Shown: positions 8,132 through 17,308, counted from the stretch's first letter. The stretch is DNA of 64,000 nucleotides from an uncultured Pseudomonadales bacterium (GCA_958296165.1 OY282447.1:4377154-4441153), one strand, 5' to 3'. Program-made: numbers and translations. Notes: a model not told the origin generated them from the sequence alone.

Positions 8132-9637
8132 ATGAACTCACAATCCATCCACGACCAGCTAGACCACCCGGTGATCGACTCCGACGCGCACTGGCTGGAG
8201 TTCGGCCCGATGCTCAAGGAGCGCATCGCCAAGATTGCCGGCCGCGAGGTGGCAGAGTGCTTCACCGGGCTGCGGGAGGTCATCGGCGCGCCGCAGCGCA
8301 TGGGCCCGGCCGAACGCCGCCGACGCCGCATCGCCCACTCCGGCTTCTGGCAGCTGCCGATGGCGAACGCTCTCGATCGCGCCACGGCCATGATGCCGAA
8401 GCTGTTGCACGAGCGCATGGACGAACTCGGCCTGGACTTCTGCGTGATGTATCCGACCGGCGCTGCCGCCAGCACGAGCGACCCGGCGCTGCGCCGCAAG
8501 GCCACCCGCGCCTTCAATACGTTCTGCGCCGACTATTTCGCCGACTACGCAGACCGCATGACGCCGGTAGCCGTCATCCCCACCAACACGCCGGAAGAAG
8601 CCATTGAGGAACTGGAACATGCGGTCGTCGAACTCGGCCTGAAGGCCGCCCTGTTCAGCGCCATGATCCCCCGCAAGGCACCGGCCGAGGAAGATGGCGG
8701 CGCCGACGACGCCAGCCGTCTAGGCCGCTGGTACGACGTGCTCGGCCTAGACAGCGCCCACGACTACGACCCGCTGTGGCAGAAGTGCGTCGATCTCGGC
8801 GTCAATCCCACGTTCCACGCCGCTGGTCGTGGCTACGCGCTACGCCGCTCGCCCTCCAACTTCACCTACAACCATATCGGCCACTTTGCGTCCACCGCCG
8901 AGGCCATCTGCAAGGCGATGTTCCTAGGCGGCGTCACGCGGCGCTTCCCCACGCTCAAGATGGCGTTCCTCGAAGGTGGCGTCAGCTACGCCTGCCAGCT
9001 GTATGCGGATCTCATCGAGCACTGGGAGATACGCAACCGCGATGCGCTAGAGGTCGTGAATCCGGCCAACTTGGATCATCAGGCCGTCATCGACTTGGCG
9101 CGGCAATACGGCCCCAAGGACATGGTGCAACTGATGCCCGATCGCACGGCGGTGCTCTATGCCGCCATGGAGCCGGAAACCGCGCTCGCTACCGGCGGCG
9201 AGGAGAACCTCGACGACTTCGCCGCCTGCCAGATCGCCAGCGTGCAGGACTTCCGCAAGCTGTTCGCCAACTTCTACTTCGGCTGCGAAGCGGACGACCG
9301 CATGAACGTGTGGGCATTCAACGACCGAGTGAATCCTCTGCAGACGAAGATCAACGCCCTGTTCAGCTCCGACATCGGCCATTTCGACGTACCGGACATG
9401 CGCACGGTGCTCGAAGAAGCCCACGGCCTAGTGGCGGAAGGGCTGATGAGCGAGGCGGACTTCCGCACCTTCACGTTCACGAACCCGGCCCACTTCTGGA
9501 CCAACAACAACCCGAACTTCTTCACCGATACAGTGGTCGAGCGGCCCGTGCGGCAACTGCTAACGGAAGATGCGCTCACCGACTACGATGCGGCGATGGA
9601 AGTGCGCGAAGGGCGCCGTCGCTGGCGACGCAAGTAG
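8132..9637 (+). CDS. Metal-dependent amidohydrolase-family (PF04909-type) protein
   Basis: A 501-residue cytoplasmic TIM-barrel hydrolase of the amidohydrolase_2 group. The N-terminal metal-site motif is VIDSDAHWLEF (residues about 12-22). A conserved barrel core follows: FCVMYPTGAA, MTPVAVIPTNTPEEA, FHAAGRG with a ligand His, and IGHFASTAEAICKAMFLGGV. FSSDIGHFDVPDM near residue 410 carries the usual catalytic-type Asp-His pair. The start is ATG at 8132 behind a perfect AAGGAGG. Relatives act as decarboxylases or hydrolases of aromatic and carboxylated compounds; the substrate cannot be read from the sequence. It stands alone, with Uma2 upstream and the convergent nitroreductase downstream. 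Confidence 0.85.
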   Translation: MNSQSIHDQLDHPVIDSDAHWLEFGPMLKERIAKIAGREVAECFTGLREVIGAPQRMGPAERRRRRIAHSGFWQLPMANALDRATAMMPKLLHERMDELGLDFCVMYPTGAAASTSDPALRRKATRAFNTFCADYFADYADRMTPVAVIPTNTPEEAIEELEHAVVELGLKAALFSAMIPRKAPAEEDGGADDASRLGRWYDVLGLDSAHDYDPLWQKCVDLGVNPTFHAAGRGYALRRSPSNFTYNHIGHFASTAEAICKAMFLGGVTRRFPTLKMAFLEGGVSYACQLYADLIEHWEIRNRDALEVVNPANLDHQAVIDLARQYGPKDMVQLMPDRTAVLYAAMEPETALATGGEENLDDFAACQIASVQDFRKLFANFYFGCEADDRMNVWAFNDRVNPLQTKINALFSSDIGHFDVPDMRTVLEEAHGLVAEGLMSEADFRTFTFTNPAHFWTNNNPNFFTDTVVERPVRQLLTEDALTDYDAAMEVREGRRRWRRK

Positions 9638-9671
9638 CTCGGTGCCAGTAGCTTGGTGAAAGCCGCGAGGA

Positions 9672-10304
9672 CTACTGCCAACGATCCCAACGCACCGTCT
9701 CTTCCACCGGCAGCCGCGTGACCGGGCCGAAGCGCCCCAACGGGTAGCCCACGGGGATCAGGCAGAAAGCAGCCATGTTGGACGGCAGCCCAAGCACTGC
9801 GCGGGCTGCGCCGCGATCGGCAAGCCCTAGCGTGGTCGGCGCCGCGCCGAGCTCAAGCGCTCGAGCGGCCAACAGCAGATTCTGCACGGCTGGCCAGATC
9901 GAGCCGCCCGCGCCTGCCGTATTGGCATCCGCGACGGGATGGTCGAACTCGTAGCAGGCGATGATGAGCGCCGGGATGTCTTGCATGTGTTCGGCCTGCC
10001 AAAGCACCGCGTTAAGCATGCGCTGGCGCTTGTCCGCATCCTGGTGCGGCAGCGCGGCGGCGCGACCGGAAGCCGGTGCCGCATAGGCCATCACCGCGCT
10101 CTTGTTCAGCGCCGCCAGTTTCGCGCGCTGCTCGCGGTCGCGGACGATGATCCAGCGGGCGCCTTGGGCATTGGAGCCGGTTGGCGCTTGATTGGCGGCA
10201 TCGACGAGCTTGAGCAGCAGCTCCTCCGGCACCGGATCGGACTTCAGCCGGCGCATGGCGCGGCAGTTGTAGATGATCTCGAAGATGCCCATCTCGGCGG
10301 TCAT
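9672..10304 (-). CDS. Nitroreductase-family FMN oxidoreductase
   Basis: This 210-residue protein carries the nitroreductase fold. FMN-binding arginines lie in NCRAMRRLKSDPVP near the N-terminus, then come PTGSNAQGARWIIVRD and the C-terminal IPVGYPLGRFGPV. Such enzymes reduce nitro-aromatics, quinones or enones with NAD(P)H. The ATG at 10304 overlaps the stop codon of the upstream avidin-like gene (ATGA), and GGGAG is correctly spaced, so the two are translationally coupled. The partnership with an avidin-like protein is unusual and gives no clear substrate. Confidence 0.9.
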   Translation of the reverse strand: MTAEMGIFEIIYNCRAMRRLKSDPVPEELLLKLVDAANQAPTGSNAQGARWIIVRDREQRAKLAALNKSAVMAYAAPASGRAAALPHQDADKRQRMLNAVLWQAEHMQDIPALIIACYEFDHPVADANTAGAGGSIWPAVQNLLLAARALELGAAPTTLGLADRGAARAVLGLPSNMAAFCLIPVGYPLGRFGPVTRLPVEETVRWDRWQ

Positions 10305-10678
10305 GGCATTGCACTCCCTGATTGTTCATCGGACTTCACGAATCGGTCCGCGTTCACTAGAAACGTGTTCCACGGCTGCGTGGGCTTGCGCTGCTCGGCG
10401 TCCTCGAACGCCCGCGCCAGCACCCATACAGTATGCAGCACATCTCCTTCCACGCGCCCGGAGAAGTTGCAGATCGAGTGCAAGTTGGCGTGCTCATCGA
10501 CGAAGTTCACCGCGAAGGCCACCAGATTGCCGTTGACGACACCGCGCACCGGATAGCGTCGATGTCGTGCCGCCCTCCCCTTCGTGGACTCGAACGTGCC
10601 CGTGAACGCGCCGTCGCTTAAGTCGTCGATGCGCAGAATCGAGCCGTTCTGATTGCGCCATTCGCCTTCGAGTTGCAT
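10301..10678 (-). CDS. Avidin/streptavidin-family protein without signal peptide
   Basis: The whole 125-residue chain aligns by eye with streptavidin: GEWRNQNGSIL, DGAFTGTFES, HSICNFSGRV, HTVWVLAR and PWNTFLVNADRFVK follow the eight-strand barrel. Biotin-contact positions (streptavidin numbers) kept are N23 (N9 here), S27 (S13), S45 (S31), S88 (S68), W108 (W85), W120 (W103) and D128 (D111). Changed are Y43F (F29), N49R (R35), W79F (F59), T90C (C70) and W92F (F72). It starts directly with the barrel and has no secretion signal, unlike most known avidins. The downstream nitroreductase overlaps it by four bases. Biotin or another small ligand could be bound; affinity may be lower because two Trp lids are Phe. 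Confidence 0.88.
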   Translation of the reverse strand: MQLEGEWRNQNGSILRIDDLSDGAFTGTFESTKGRAARHRRYPVRGVVNGNLVAFAVNFVDEHANLHSICNFSGRVEGDVLHTVWVLARAFEDAEQRKPTQPWNTFLVNADRFVKSDEQSGSAMP

Positions 10679-10716
10679 ACACTGCGTCCGTCGTCAGCCG
10701 AACGGGAGCATAAACG

Positions 10717-11415
10717 ATGGCCGAGAAGGTCTGTCTGGTGACGGGCGTGGGTTGGGGCACCGGCGCCTCCATCGCTCGGCGCTTCTCGCACGGCTATCAA
10801 GTCGCCATGCTGGCGCGAAACGCCAAGCGGCTGGCCAGCATCGCCGCCGAAACGCCCAACGTACACCCGTTTCCTTGCGACGTGACCGACGCCGCAGCCC
10901 TCGAAGCCACCGTGGCAGAGGTCACCACCCGATTCGGCGTACCTGATGTGGTGGTCCACAACGCCGTTGGCGGCACGTTCGGAGAGTTCACGACCATCGA
11001 TGCGGCGGTGCTCGAGGAGAACTTCGCCGTCAACGCCGTCGCCTTGCTGCGCTTGGGCCAGCTGGTCGCGCCGGCGATGGTCGAGCGCGGCAGCGGCGCG
11101 ATCATCTGCACCGGCAATACGGCCGCCTACCGCGGCAAACCGACATTCGCCGGCTTCGCGCCCACCAAGGCTGCACAGCGCATCTTGGCGGAATCCATGG
11201 CGCGCACGCTGGGCCCGCAGGGCGTTCACGTCGCCTATCTCGCCATCGACGCGGTGATCGACCTAGCCTGGACGAGACGCCGTTCGCCCGATGCCCCGGA
11301 CGACTTCTTCTGCAAGCCCGACGACATCGCCGGCGAGGTATGGCATCTCGCCCACCAGCCGAAGAGCGCGTGGACCTTCGATGTGTGGATTCGACCCTTC
11401 GGCGAGAAGTGGTAG
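10717..11415 (+). CDS. Atypical short-chain dehydrogenase/reductase-like protein
   Basis: A 232-residue Rossmann protein with the SDR nucleotide loop TGVGWGTG near residues 9-16, CDVTD near residue 51 and the structural NAVGG in place of NNAG. The usual catalytic YxxxK is replaced by FAPTK (F147, K151), and the normal catalytic Ser region reads TGNTAAYRG. It may therefore bind NAD(P) but catalyse differently or not at all. The ATG at 10717 has GGGAG eight bases upstream. It diverges from the avidin-nitroreductase pair. Just downstream lies a short remnant resembling its own C-terminus. Confidence 0.85.
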   Translation: MAEKVCLVTGVGWGTGASIARRFSHGYQVAMLARNAKRLASIAAETPNVHPFPCDVTDAAALEATVAEVTTRFGVPDVVVHNAVGGTFGEFTTIDAAVLEENFAVNAVALLRLGQLVAPAMVERGSGAIICTGNTAAYRGKPTFAGFAPTKAAQRILAESMARTLGPQGVHVAYLAIDAVIDLAWTRRRSPDAPDDFFCKPDDIAGEVWHLAHQPKSAWTFDVWIRPFGEKW

Positions 11416-11422
11416 TTTCGCC

Positions 11423-11503
11423 AAGGTGTGGCGTCTCGCCGGGCACCGAGGCGTGTGTGGGACCTCAACGTGCGGATGCGGCCGGTCCACCAACTGACGG
11501 TCC
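11423..11503 (+). pseudogene. Remnant of a second SDR gene (C-terminal tail)
   Basis: The bases after the SDR stop resemble the last 80 bases of that SDR. KVWRLAGHRG in one frame and VWDLNVRMRPVHQL in the next correspond to EVWHLAHQPK and AWTFDVWIRPFGEKW. The similarity needs one frame change in the middle, so it cannot be translated as is. It fits a leftover of a tandem paralogue lost by deletion, placed exactly where the accessory patch begins. The match is short and was made by eye. Confidence 0.45.
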
Positions 11504-11566
11504 GCATAGTTCCGCAGGCGTCCTATTCCCACGTCAAGTGACTATTTTGTCTCGACATATAGAAAC

Positions 11567-11761
11567 TTGCCCGCTAAGCACGGACGCTACAACGGCACGC
11601 CTGTCGAAACGGTCGAGGCTATCCGCCGACTCGCCCTGATTGCCAACGACGTAATCGCTAGCGCGCTCAATCGCAACGGGTGCGTAGCGGCATCAGTAGG
11701 CTCCCAACTTGACGCGCTCCAGGACCTCGCCAAGTTCGGCGTCGGCACGGTCAACAACTGA
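11567..11761 (+). CDS. Possible small hypothetical protein
   Basis: A 64-codon frame starting with TTG (or slightly upstream in the same frame) has protein-like composition: an amphipathic helix (TVEAIRRLALIANDVIASAL) and a short second helix (QLDALQDLAKFGVG). No ribosome site precedes it and no family is recognised. Overlapping frames on both strands are also open here, so this could be chance. It is kept only because the region lacks a better explanation. Confidence 0.22.
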   Translation: MPAKHGRYNGTPVETVEAIRRLALIANDVIASALNRNGCVAASVGSQLDALQDLAKFGVGTVNN

Positions 11762-12166
11762 TGCGCACCACCGCTGGCAGTTGAAACAAGAGCTGCGCCG
11801 CGCCTGCCGCCAACACACCCCAGGCAAGCGCGGCAAACGGTACCCTGCGACGGTCGAGCGTCGTGCGAGTGCAGCGCGGAAACTACGATGCCGGAGCCGG
11901 GTCGAAACCTTGGCAGCGTGTAGCAGAGAGGTTGAGCGTTGCCGCGAGAATACCTAGTCACAAGTGACTCTACCCAACTGAATACTCGTTCGTCCTCGTT
12001 AATCGTCCGATCCGGTTAGTCCTACTTTAGTGGTCGGCGGCGACCTGTCCCACCAGCCATGATTGACTCCGTCTCATAGACGATAGTGACCGCACCCCTT
12101 GCCTATACAACGACTCTGACCACCGCTAAATTGCACGCAACTATCACAGTGTAAGAGGAGGCAACA

Positions 12167-12625
12167 GTGCCCGCTCGAAAGAAACAGAGTACCCGTGCCA
12201 GTGAAGAAAAATGGGGCAAAGACGTTATGAAGCTCGGCTTCTGTATCGTCCCTTCGCTACTTCTGCGGGCCCAGCGACGCTTGGGACTTAGTCCGACGCA
12301 GCTCGCCGTGCTGCTCCAACTGTGCGACCACTGGTGGGACGCCGAGCGAAAGCCGTATCCGGGCAAGAGACTGCTTGCCGAACGACTGGGAATAAGCGCA
12401 CGGCAGGTGCAGCGTCATGTTGCCGCCCTTGAGGTCGCTGGTCTCGTGAAGCGTATTGAGAGAACTGCAAGCCACGGCGGCAAACTCAGCAACTCCTACG
12501 ACCTGACGGGCTTGGTTGAGCGGCTGAAGCGCCTTGAACCCGACTTCCGCGACGTGGAGGAGAAGGTCAAAGTCGAGCGCTCGAAGGTAGCCAAGCCAGG
12601 CTTTTCATTGGAGAAGCAGTCGTGA
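12167..12625 (+). CDS. Winged helix-turn-helix protein, replisome-organiser or regulator type
   Basis: A 152-residue basic protein. Residues about 40-105 form a MarR/helix-turn-helix_36-like winged helix: LSPTQLAVLLQLCDHWW, then KRLLAERLGISARQVQRHV as the recognition helix and AALEVAGLVKRIE leading into the wing. The N-terminus is Lys-rich and the C-terminus is charged. Such single winged-helix proteins are common in plasmid and phage replication modules and as cargo regulators. The start is GTG at 12167 behind AGGAGG. Its stop overlaps the GTG of hicA, so the three genes form one coupled operon, in which it could act as an extra autoregulator. Confidence 0.75.
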   Translation: MPARKKQSTRASEEKWGKDVMKLGFCIVPSLLLRAQRRLGLSPTQLAVLLQLCDHWWDAERKPYPGKRLLAERLGISARQVQRHVAALEVAGLVKRIERTASHGGKLSNSYDLTGLVERLKRLEPDFRDVEEKVKVERSKVAKPGFSLEKQS

Positions 12626-12834
12626 CTGGTGCCGAGTTCGTGCGCCGCGTGAGAAAATTGGGGCGTCGCAATCGAATAAATGTTCGGTTCGACTCGCGTC
12701 AGGGCAAAGGCAGTCACGGGCGTCTATACTATGGCTGTCGATTCACGACCGTGAAGGACAGGAAGAAAGAGATCAGTCCAGGGCTGCTCCGCGACATGCT
12801 CAGCCAGCTTGGATTGTCTGAGCAAGAAATGTAA
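12622..12834 (+). CDS. hicA: HicA-family mRNA interferase toxin
   Basis: A 70-residue protein of typical HicA size with the dsRBD-like fold. The catalytic His is in GKGSHGRLYYG, followed by a strand FTTVKD and a C-terminal helix (SPGLLRDMLSQLGLS), as in HicA toxins that cleave mRNA on the ribosome. It starts with GTG at 12622, overlapping the stop of the winged-helix gene by four bases, with GGAG eight bases upstream. HicB follows 31 bases downstream. This is the classical toxin-first order. The GSH motif is intact, so the toxin is probably functional. Confidence 0.87.
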   Translation: MTGAEFVRRVRKLGRRNRINVRFDSRQGKGSHGRLYYGCRFTTVKDRKKEISPGLLRDMLSQLGLSEQEM

Positions 12835-12865
12835 CGTAGGGAACTCTGGATTGAGCAGAAGTCGA

Positions 12866-13288
12866 ATGCGACTGGCCTACCCCGCAGAGCTCCGCGAACT
12901 GTCGGATACGGTGCTTGTGTCGTTTCCCGACGTGCCAGAGGCGTTGACGGAAGGTGCGACCGTTGAGGACGCCTTGCGCGAGGCGACGGACTGTCTTGTC
13001 GCTGCGCTTGGAGGCTACATTGGGGATGGCCTCTGGATACCGGAACCCTCTGATCGCCCGAGTGCCCCGCTGGTCAAACTGCCAGCCTTGGTTGCCGCGA
13101 AGGTGGCGCTTTACCAGACCATGCTCGGCCAGCGTATGAGCAAGGCTGCGTTGGCAGCGCGCCTCGGACGGACCGAGAGCGCTGTGGAGCGACTAATGGA
13201 CTTGGACTGCCGCTCGCCCATCGGCCAAGTCGAAAATGCGCTTCACGAGCTGGGCTCGACTCTTTGCGTTGAAGTGAACGCCGCGTAG
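12866..13288 (+). CDS. hicB: HicB-family antitoxin
   Basis: A 140-residue protein. The N-terminal partial RNase H fold (YPAELRELSDTVLVSFPDVP, then ATVEDALREATDCLVAALGGYI) binds and blocks the toxin. The C-terminal half is a helix-turn-helix (RMSKAALAARLGRTESAVERLM) that should bind the operon promoter. The ATG at 12866 is preferred since the HicB fold begins there. A TTG at 12851 and an in-frame start inside hicA are possible alternatives. It closes the operon with hicA and the winged-helix gene. Confidence 0.85.
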   Translation: MRLAYPAELRELSDTVLVSFPDVPEALTEGATVEDALREATDCLVAALGGYIGDGLWIPEPSDRPSAPLVKLPALVAAKVALYQTMLGQRMSKAALAARLGRTESAVERLMDLDCRSPIGQVENALHELGSTLCVEVNAA

Positions 13289-13401
13289 CCGACGTTCCAC
13301 GTCCGTGCTCACCGGATCCACGGTGTTCTGGTTCATGCCAACGCTTAAGGCCAGTTCGCTGATAGATACGCCCTTGCCCGGCCGTTCAGCGAGAGCGGTA
13401 G

Positions 13402-14634
13402 CTAGAAATCCCAGCCGAAGTGGGGTTGCGGCAGTCGCAGTACACGATCCAGGGCGTGCAACAGATCTTTGTCCGCTCTGAGATCGTCCGTGAGCGCCAA
13501 GCTCGACGCCGGGCGCACGCCAAGCCATGCTCGAGTGAAGGCGCCTACGGAAGCCTCCAAGGTGGGCAGATTGGCGGCTCTGCCGGCATCAGCCGAGGAT
13601 TGTTCGCCCAGCGTCACCACATAGTCGCCCGCAACCCCGCGCCATGCGTTCGAGCCATCGACGTGCGCCGCCACGGGATCGGTCAGGCGCAGGTTGAACG
13701 TCACCGTCTCGGCATCCATGCGCGTTTTCGCCAAGCACTTGGGCAAATCGAGAATCCGCGCCTGCCAATAGGCGTGGGTGCGGTGGTAGCCGGCGTGCTT
13801 CGATCCCTCGGCCAGGCCGCGATTGCGGAATGGCTGCTTGAGCAGGTCTTGCAGCTGGATTTCCGGCGGTTCCTCCATGGCGAACGAGACCACTTGATCG
13901 CCGAGGGATTTGATCAGCGCCAGCAGCTCGAATAACTGATCCGTGTTCCGATAGGCGTAGGCGTAGATGTTGTACGGGCCGTGCCCGTTCTTCGCTTCTC
14001 CCCAGATGAAGTGCGACAAGGCGCCATCCGGGCCGTCGTAGTAGCCAAGCGCCACTAGATTGTCGTGCGCCATCTCGGCGCGGATGATGTGCGGTTCATG
14101 CAGCACGCAGCCACCGTGGCCGCGCATGCGGCCATGCATGGCCTGATGGATCTGCCGCCAGTGTTTGCGTTTCAGCCGCTTGGGGCGGCGGAACGGGCGG
14201 TCTACGCTGAGCGTCGCCGGATCGAAGCGCATGGCGCGTGCGTATGCGCCGGTGCCGAAGCCGAGCCGATCGTAGAAGCCCTGCTCGAACATGCCGAGCG
14301 TGGCGACCTCGGCGCCGGCCTCCACGGCAGACGCCAAGGCATGGGCCGTGAGCTTCTTGGCCGCGCCGAGCTTGCGGGCGATGCGGCTGGTGGTGACTGC
14401 CAGCACCGCGCACATCTTCAAATCCTCGTTCAGATAGCGCATCGCTCCCGGCGAGGTGAACACGGCGCACTCCGCTTCGCCGTCGATTGGATAGACGACG
14501 CCCTGCAAGTGCGGCACCATCTTCTCGAATGCCTTCGCCCCAGCTGCGTCGCTCAGCCAACCGACCTCGTAGTGGATGCGACGGACCGCCTTGAAATCGC
14601 GCGCATGGTTGTAGGGCAGGATGTCAGCGGCCAT
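13402..14634 (-). CDS. Eis-like GNAT N-acetyltransferase
   Basis: A 410-residue protein with the layout of the Eis family. The N-terminal GNAT domain includes [21 protein letters not shown], close to the acetyl-CoA binding V-x-x-x-x-R-x-x-G, and [20 protein letters not shown] second degenerate GNAT domain follows, then a C-terminal sterol-carrier-like part ([15 protein letters not shown] to the end). Eis proteins acetylate lysine or aminoglycoside-type amines; the substrate here is unknown. Its ATG at 14634 lies inside the malate synthase gene, overlapping it by 11 bases, so translation should be coupled. Confidence 0.85.
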   Translation of the reverse strand: MAADILPYNHARDFKAVRRIHYEVGWLSDAAGAKAFEKMVPHLQGVVYPIDGEAECAVFTSPGAMRYLNEDLKMCAVLAVTTSRIARKLGAAKKLTAHALASAVEAGAEVATLGMFEQGFYDRLGFGTGAYARAMRFDPATLSVDRPFRRPKRLKRKHWRQIHQAMHGRMRGHGGCVLHEPHIIRAEMAHDNLVALGYYDGPDGALSHFIWGEAKNGHGPYNIYAYAYRNTDQLFELLALIKSLGDQVVSFAMEEPPEIQLQDLLKQPFRNRGLAEGSKHAGYHRTHAYWQARILDLPKCLAKTRMDAETVTFNLRLTDPVAAHVDGSNAWRGVAGDYVVTLGEQSSADAGRAANLPTLEASVGAFTRAWLGVRPASSLALTDDLRADKDLLHALDRVLRLPQPHFGWDF

Positions 14635-16813
14635 AGCGCATCTTGGCCTCTCGGCGCCGGGCGTGCAGCACCGGTTCGGTGTAGCCGTTCGGCTGTTCGA
14701 GCCCCTTGAACACCAGGTCGCAGGCTGCTTGGAAAGCCACGCTGTCGTCGAAGTTCGGCGCCATGTTGCGGTAGGCGGCGTCGTCCGCGTTCTGCCGGTC
14801 TACCACTGCCGCCATGCGCTGCATGGTCTCGCGCACTTGGTCTGCGCTGACGATGCCGTGGTGCAGCCAGTTGGCAATGTGCTGGCTGGAGATGCGGCAG
14901 GTGGCGCGGTCTTCCATCAGGCCAACGTCGTTGATGTCCGGCACCTTGGAACAGCCAATGCCTTGATCGATCCAACGCACGACGTATCCCAAGATGCCCT
15001 GGGCGTTGTTGTCCAACTCGCGCTGTACGTCGGCGGCGGGCAAGTTCTCGCCGCCCAGCAGCGGAATCGTGAGAATGTCGTCTACGCTCGCCCGGGCGCG
15101 GGCCTTCAGCGTCTCTTGGCGGCTCGCCACGTCCACTTGATGGTAGTGCAGCGCGTGCAGCGTGGCCGCAGTCGGCGACGGCACCCAGGCGCAATCGGCG
15201 CCCGCCGTGGGGTGGTTCGTCTTGGTGTTGAGCATCTCCAGCATCTCATCCGGCTTCGGCCACATGCCTTTGCCGATCTGGGCGCGGCCCGGGAAGCCTG
15301 TGGCTAGGCCGGCGTCGACGTTGGCGTCTTCGTAGGCGAGGATCCACTTTTCCTGCTTCATGGGCTCCTTGCGCACCATGGCGCCGGCCTGCATCGAGGT
15401 GTGGATTTCGTCGCCGGTGCGATCGAGGAACCCTGTGTTGATGAATACGATGCGCTCGCGGGCGACGCGGATGCACTCGCGCAGGTTCAGGCTGGTGCGG
15501 CGTTCCTCGTCCATCACGCCCACCTTGACGGTGTTGCGGGCGAGGCCAAGGACGTCCTCCACACGGTCGAACAGCTCGCAGGTGAAGGCGGTTTCCTCCG
15601 CGCCGTGCATCTTCGGCTTGACGATGTAGACGCTGCCGGCACGGCTGTTGCGGAACGTGCCCAAGCCCTTCAGGTCGTGTACCGCACACAGGCTGGTGAT
15701 GGCCGCATCCAGGATGCCTTCGAATACTTCGTCGCCATTGGCATCCAATACCGCATCGGTCGTCATCAGGTGGCCGACATTGCGCACTAGCAGCAGGCTG
15801 CGGCCCGGCAGCGTGAGCGTGCCGCCGTTCGCTGCGGTGTACGAGCGGTCGCCGACGAGCCGGCGATGCACGCGCTCGCCGCCCTTCTCGAACGTCTCCT
15901 CCAACGCGCCCGTCATCAGGCCCAGCCAATTGCGGTACACGGCAGTCTTGTCCTGGGCATCCACCGCCGCCACGGAATCTTCGCAATCTTGGATGGTGGT
16001 CAGCGCGGATTCGAGCAGGACGTCCTTCACGCCGGCTTGGTGCGTCGCGCCGACGTTGTGAGCGCGGTCGATTTGGATTTCGATGTGCAAGCCGTTGTGG
16101 CGCAGCAGCACGGCCGATGGCTCGCCTGGCGCATCGCCCTCAAATCCCGCGAATTGCGAGGGTTGGCGCAGCGTGGTTGCGGTTTCGCCTGTGGCCGCGC
16201 GCAAGCCGAAGCCGTCGTTGGCGGCGACCACCTCGTAGGCGGTGACGTCCGCGTGGCTTGCGCCGACGAGCGGCACGATGGCGTCGAGTTCCTTGGCGGC
16301 CCGTTCGATGACGAGCTCGCCGCGCGCTGGGTTGTAGCTGCCGCCCTTCTCCCGTCCCGGGGACTCCGCGATGATGTCCGTGCCATAGAGAGCGTCGTAG
16401 AGGCTGCCCCAGCGTGCGTTGGCCGCATTCAGCGCGAAGCGGGCGTTCATCACCGGCACCACCAGCTGCGGGCCGGCAGTGGTGGCGATCTCCGCATCCA
16501 CGTTGGCGGTGGCGATCTCGAAGTCGCCGCCTTCGCTTGTCAGATAGCCGATGTCGGAAAGAAACGCCTTGTACGCGGCTGGGTCGTGGATCTTGCCGCG
16601 CCGTTGCAGATGCCAGGCGTCGATCTGCGCCTGCAATGCGTCGCGCTTGGCCAGGAGTTTGCGGTTGGTGGGCGTCAAGTCACGGACGATGGCGCTGAAG
16701 CCGGCCCAGAACGCGTCCGCGTCCAGGCCGGTGTTGGGCGTTGCTTCCACGGCAACGAAGTCGTCGAGCACTTTGGCAACTTGCAGGCCGTGCCGATGAA
16801 CTCTCTCGGTCAT
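14624..16813 (-). CDS. glcB: Malate synthase G
   Basis: A 729-residue cytoplasmic enzyme condensing glyoxylate and acetyl-CoA to malate. The length matches GlcB (about 723). Recognisable blocks are [18 protein letters not shown] near the middle of the barrel, [38 protein letters not shown] and, in the C-terminal plug, [19 protein letters not shown]. The ATG at 16813 is preceded by GGAGGGG; the open frame continues upstream opposite other genes and is not real. It works in glyoxylate assimilation; no isocitrate lyase or glycolate oxidase is close. The Eis-like gene overlaps its 3' end. Confidence 0.97.
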   Translation of the reverse strand: MTERVHRHGLQVAKVLDDFVAVEATPNTGLDADAFWAGFSAIVRDLTPTNRKLLAKRDALQAQIDAWHLQRRGKIHDPAAYKAFLSDIGYLTSEGGDFEIATANVDAEIATTAGPQLVVPVMNARFALNAANARWGSLYDALYGTDIIAESPGREKGGSYNPARGELVIERAAKELDAIVPLVGASHADVTAYEVVAANDGFGLRAATGETATTLRQPSQFAGFEGDAPGEPSAVLLRHNGLHIEIQIDRAHNVGATHQAGVKDVLLESALTTIQDCEDSVAAVDAQDKTAVYRNWLGLMTGALEETFEKGGERVHRRLVGDRSYTAANGGTLTLPGRSLLLVRNVGHLMTTDAVLDANGDEVFEGILDAAITSLCAVHDLKGLGTFRNSRAGSVYIVKPKMHGAEETAFTCELFDRVEDVLGLARNTVKVGVMDEERRTSLNLRECIRVARERIVFINTGFLDRTGDEIHTSMQAGAMVRKEPMKQEKWILAYEDANVDAGLATGFPGRAQIGKGMWPKPDEMLEMLNTKTNHPTAGADCAWVPSPTAATLHALHYHQVDVASRQETLKARARASVDDILTIPLLGGENLPAADVQRELDNNAQGILGYVVRWIDQGIGCSKVPDINDVGLMEDRATCRISSQHIANWLHHGIVSADQVRETMQRMAAVVDRQNADDAAYRNMAPNFDDSVAFQAACDLVFKGLEQPNGYTEPVLHARRREAKMRYGR

Positions 16814-16876
16814 GTCCCCTCCTGTGGCGTGAGGCCGCATACTAGCGTTTTGCAACGTCCTACGGTTGGCCGAGTG

Positions 16877-17308
16877 ATGAGCGGAGGGCCCGCCACCAGC
16901 CCCGACGGCACCCCCGCGCCGTTGCGCTACCGCTTCGCGGCGATGCTCTACGACGCCTTGGTGATGCTGGCGATCTGGGTGACTACGATCGTGGCACTGG
17001 TCACGCTGATCGGCGATGCGGTCGTGGGCGCATGGGTGCAAAGCCTGCTGTTCGTCGAGCTGTATGCCTTCTTCGCGTTCTTCTGGTGTCGACGCGGCCA
17101 AACTCTCGGCATGTTGGCCTGGCGGCTGCGCCTGCAATCGGCGGGCGGTTTTGGGCCGCGCCAAGCGCTGCGCCGATTCGTCGCGGGCATGGTCAGCTTC
17201 GCAGCGCTTGGCCTTGGATTCTTCTGGATGTGGTTCGACAAGGACCGCTTGACGTGGTCTGATCGCTTTTCGCGCAGCGTCGTCGTGCGCGAGCCGAAGC
17301 GGCGCTAG
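16877..17308 (+). CDS. RDD-family inner-membrane protein
   Basis: A 143-residue protein of the RDD family. The first Arg-Asp pair lies in [13 protein letters not shown] within transmembrane helix 1. Helix 2 is [19 protein letters not shown], and [11 protein letters not shown] is the conserved cytoplasmic loop. Helix 3 is [16 protein letters not shown], ending with [13 protein letters not shown], which supplies the last Asp. Function is unknown; relatives are proposed ion or stress-related transporters. The start is ATG at 16877, divergent from glcB by 63 bases. Its 3' end overlaps the convergent lptG by four bases. Confidence 0.85.
   Translation: MSGGPATSPDGTPAPLRYRFAAMLYDALVMLAIWVTTIVALVTLIGDAVVGAWVQSLLFVELYAFFAFFWCRRGQTLGMLAWRLRLQSAGGFGPRQALRRFVAGMVSFAALGLGFFWMWFDKDRLTWSDRFSRSVVVREPKRR

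Larger units (their letters stand above)
11416..12166. other. Long gene-poor stretch, mostly of unknown content
   Basis: About 750 bases lie between the SDR stop and the winged-helix gene, the largest gap in the window. The first 90 bases hold an SDR-like C-terminal remnant, and the middle may hold a 64-codon frame (11567-11761). The rest (about 11765-12150) shows no convincing gene on either strand and is visibly less GC-rich than the backbone. The rightmost 20 bases carry a strong ribosome binding site for the next gene. No clear terminator hairpin with a T-run was seen. Confidence 0.6.

Noticed and set aside
11587-11961. Minus-strand frame of 124 codons in the gene-poor stretch
   Set aside because: Ser/Arg-rich composition, no ribosome site and no recognisable fold.
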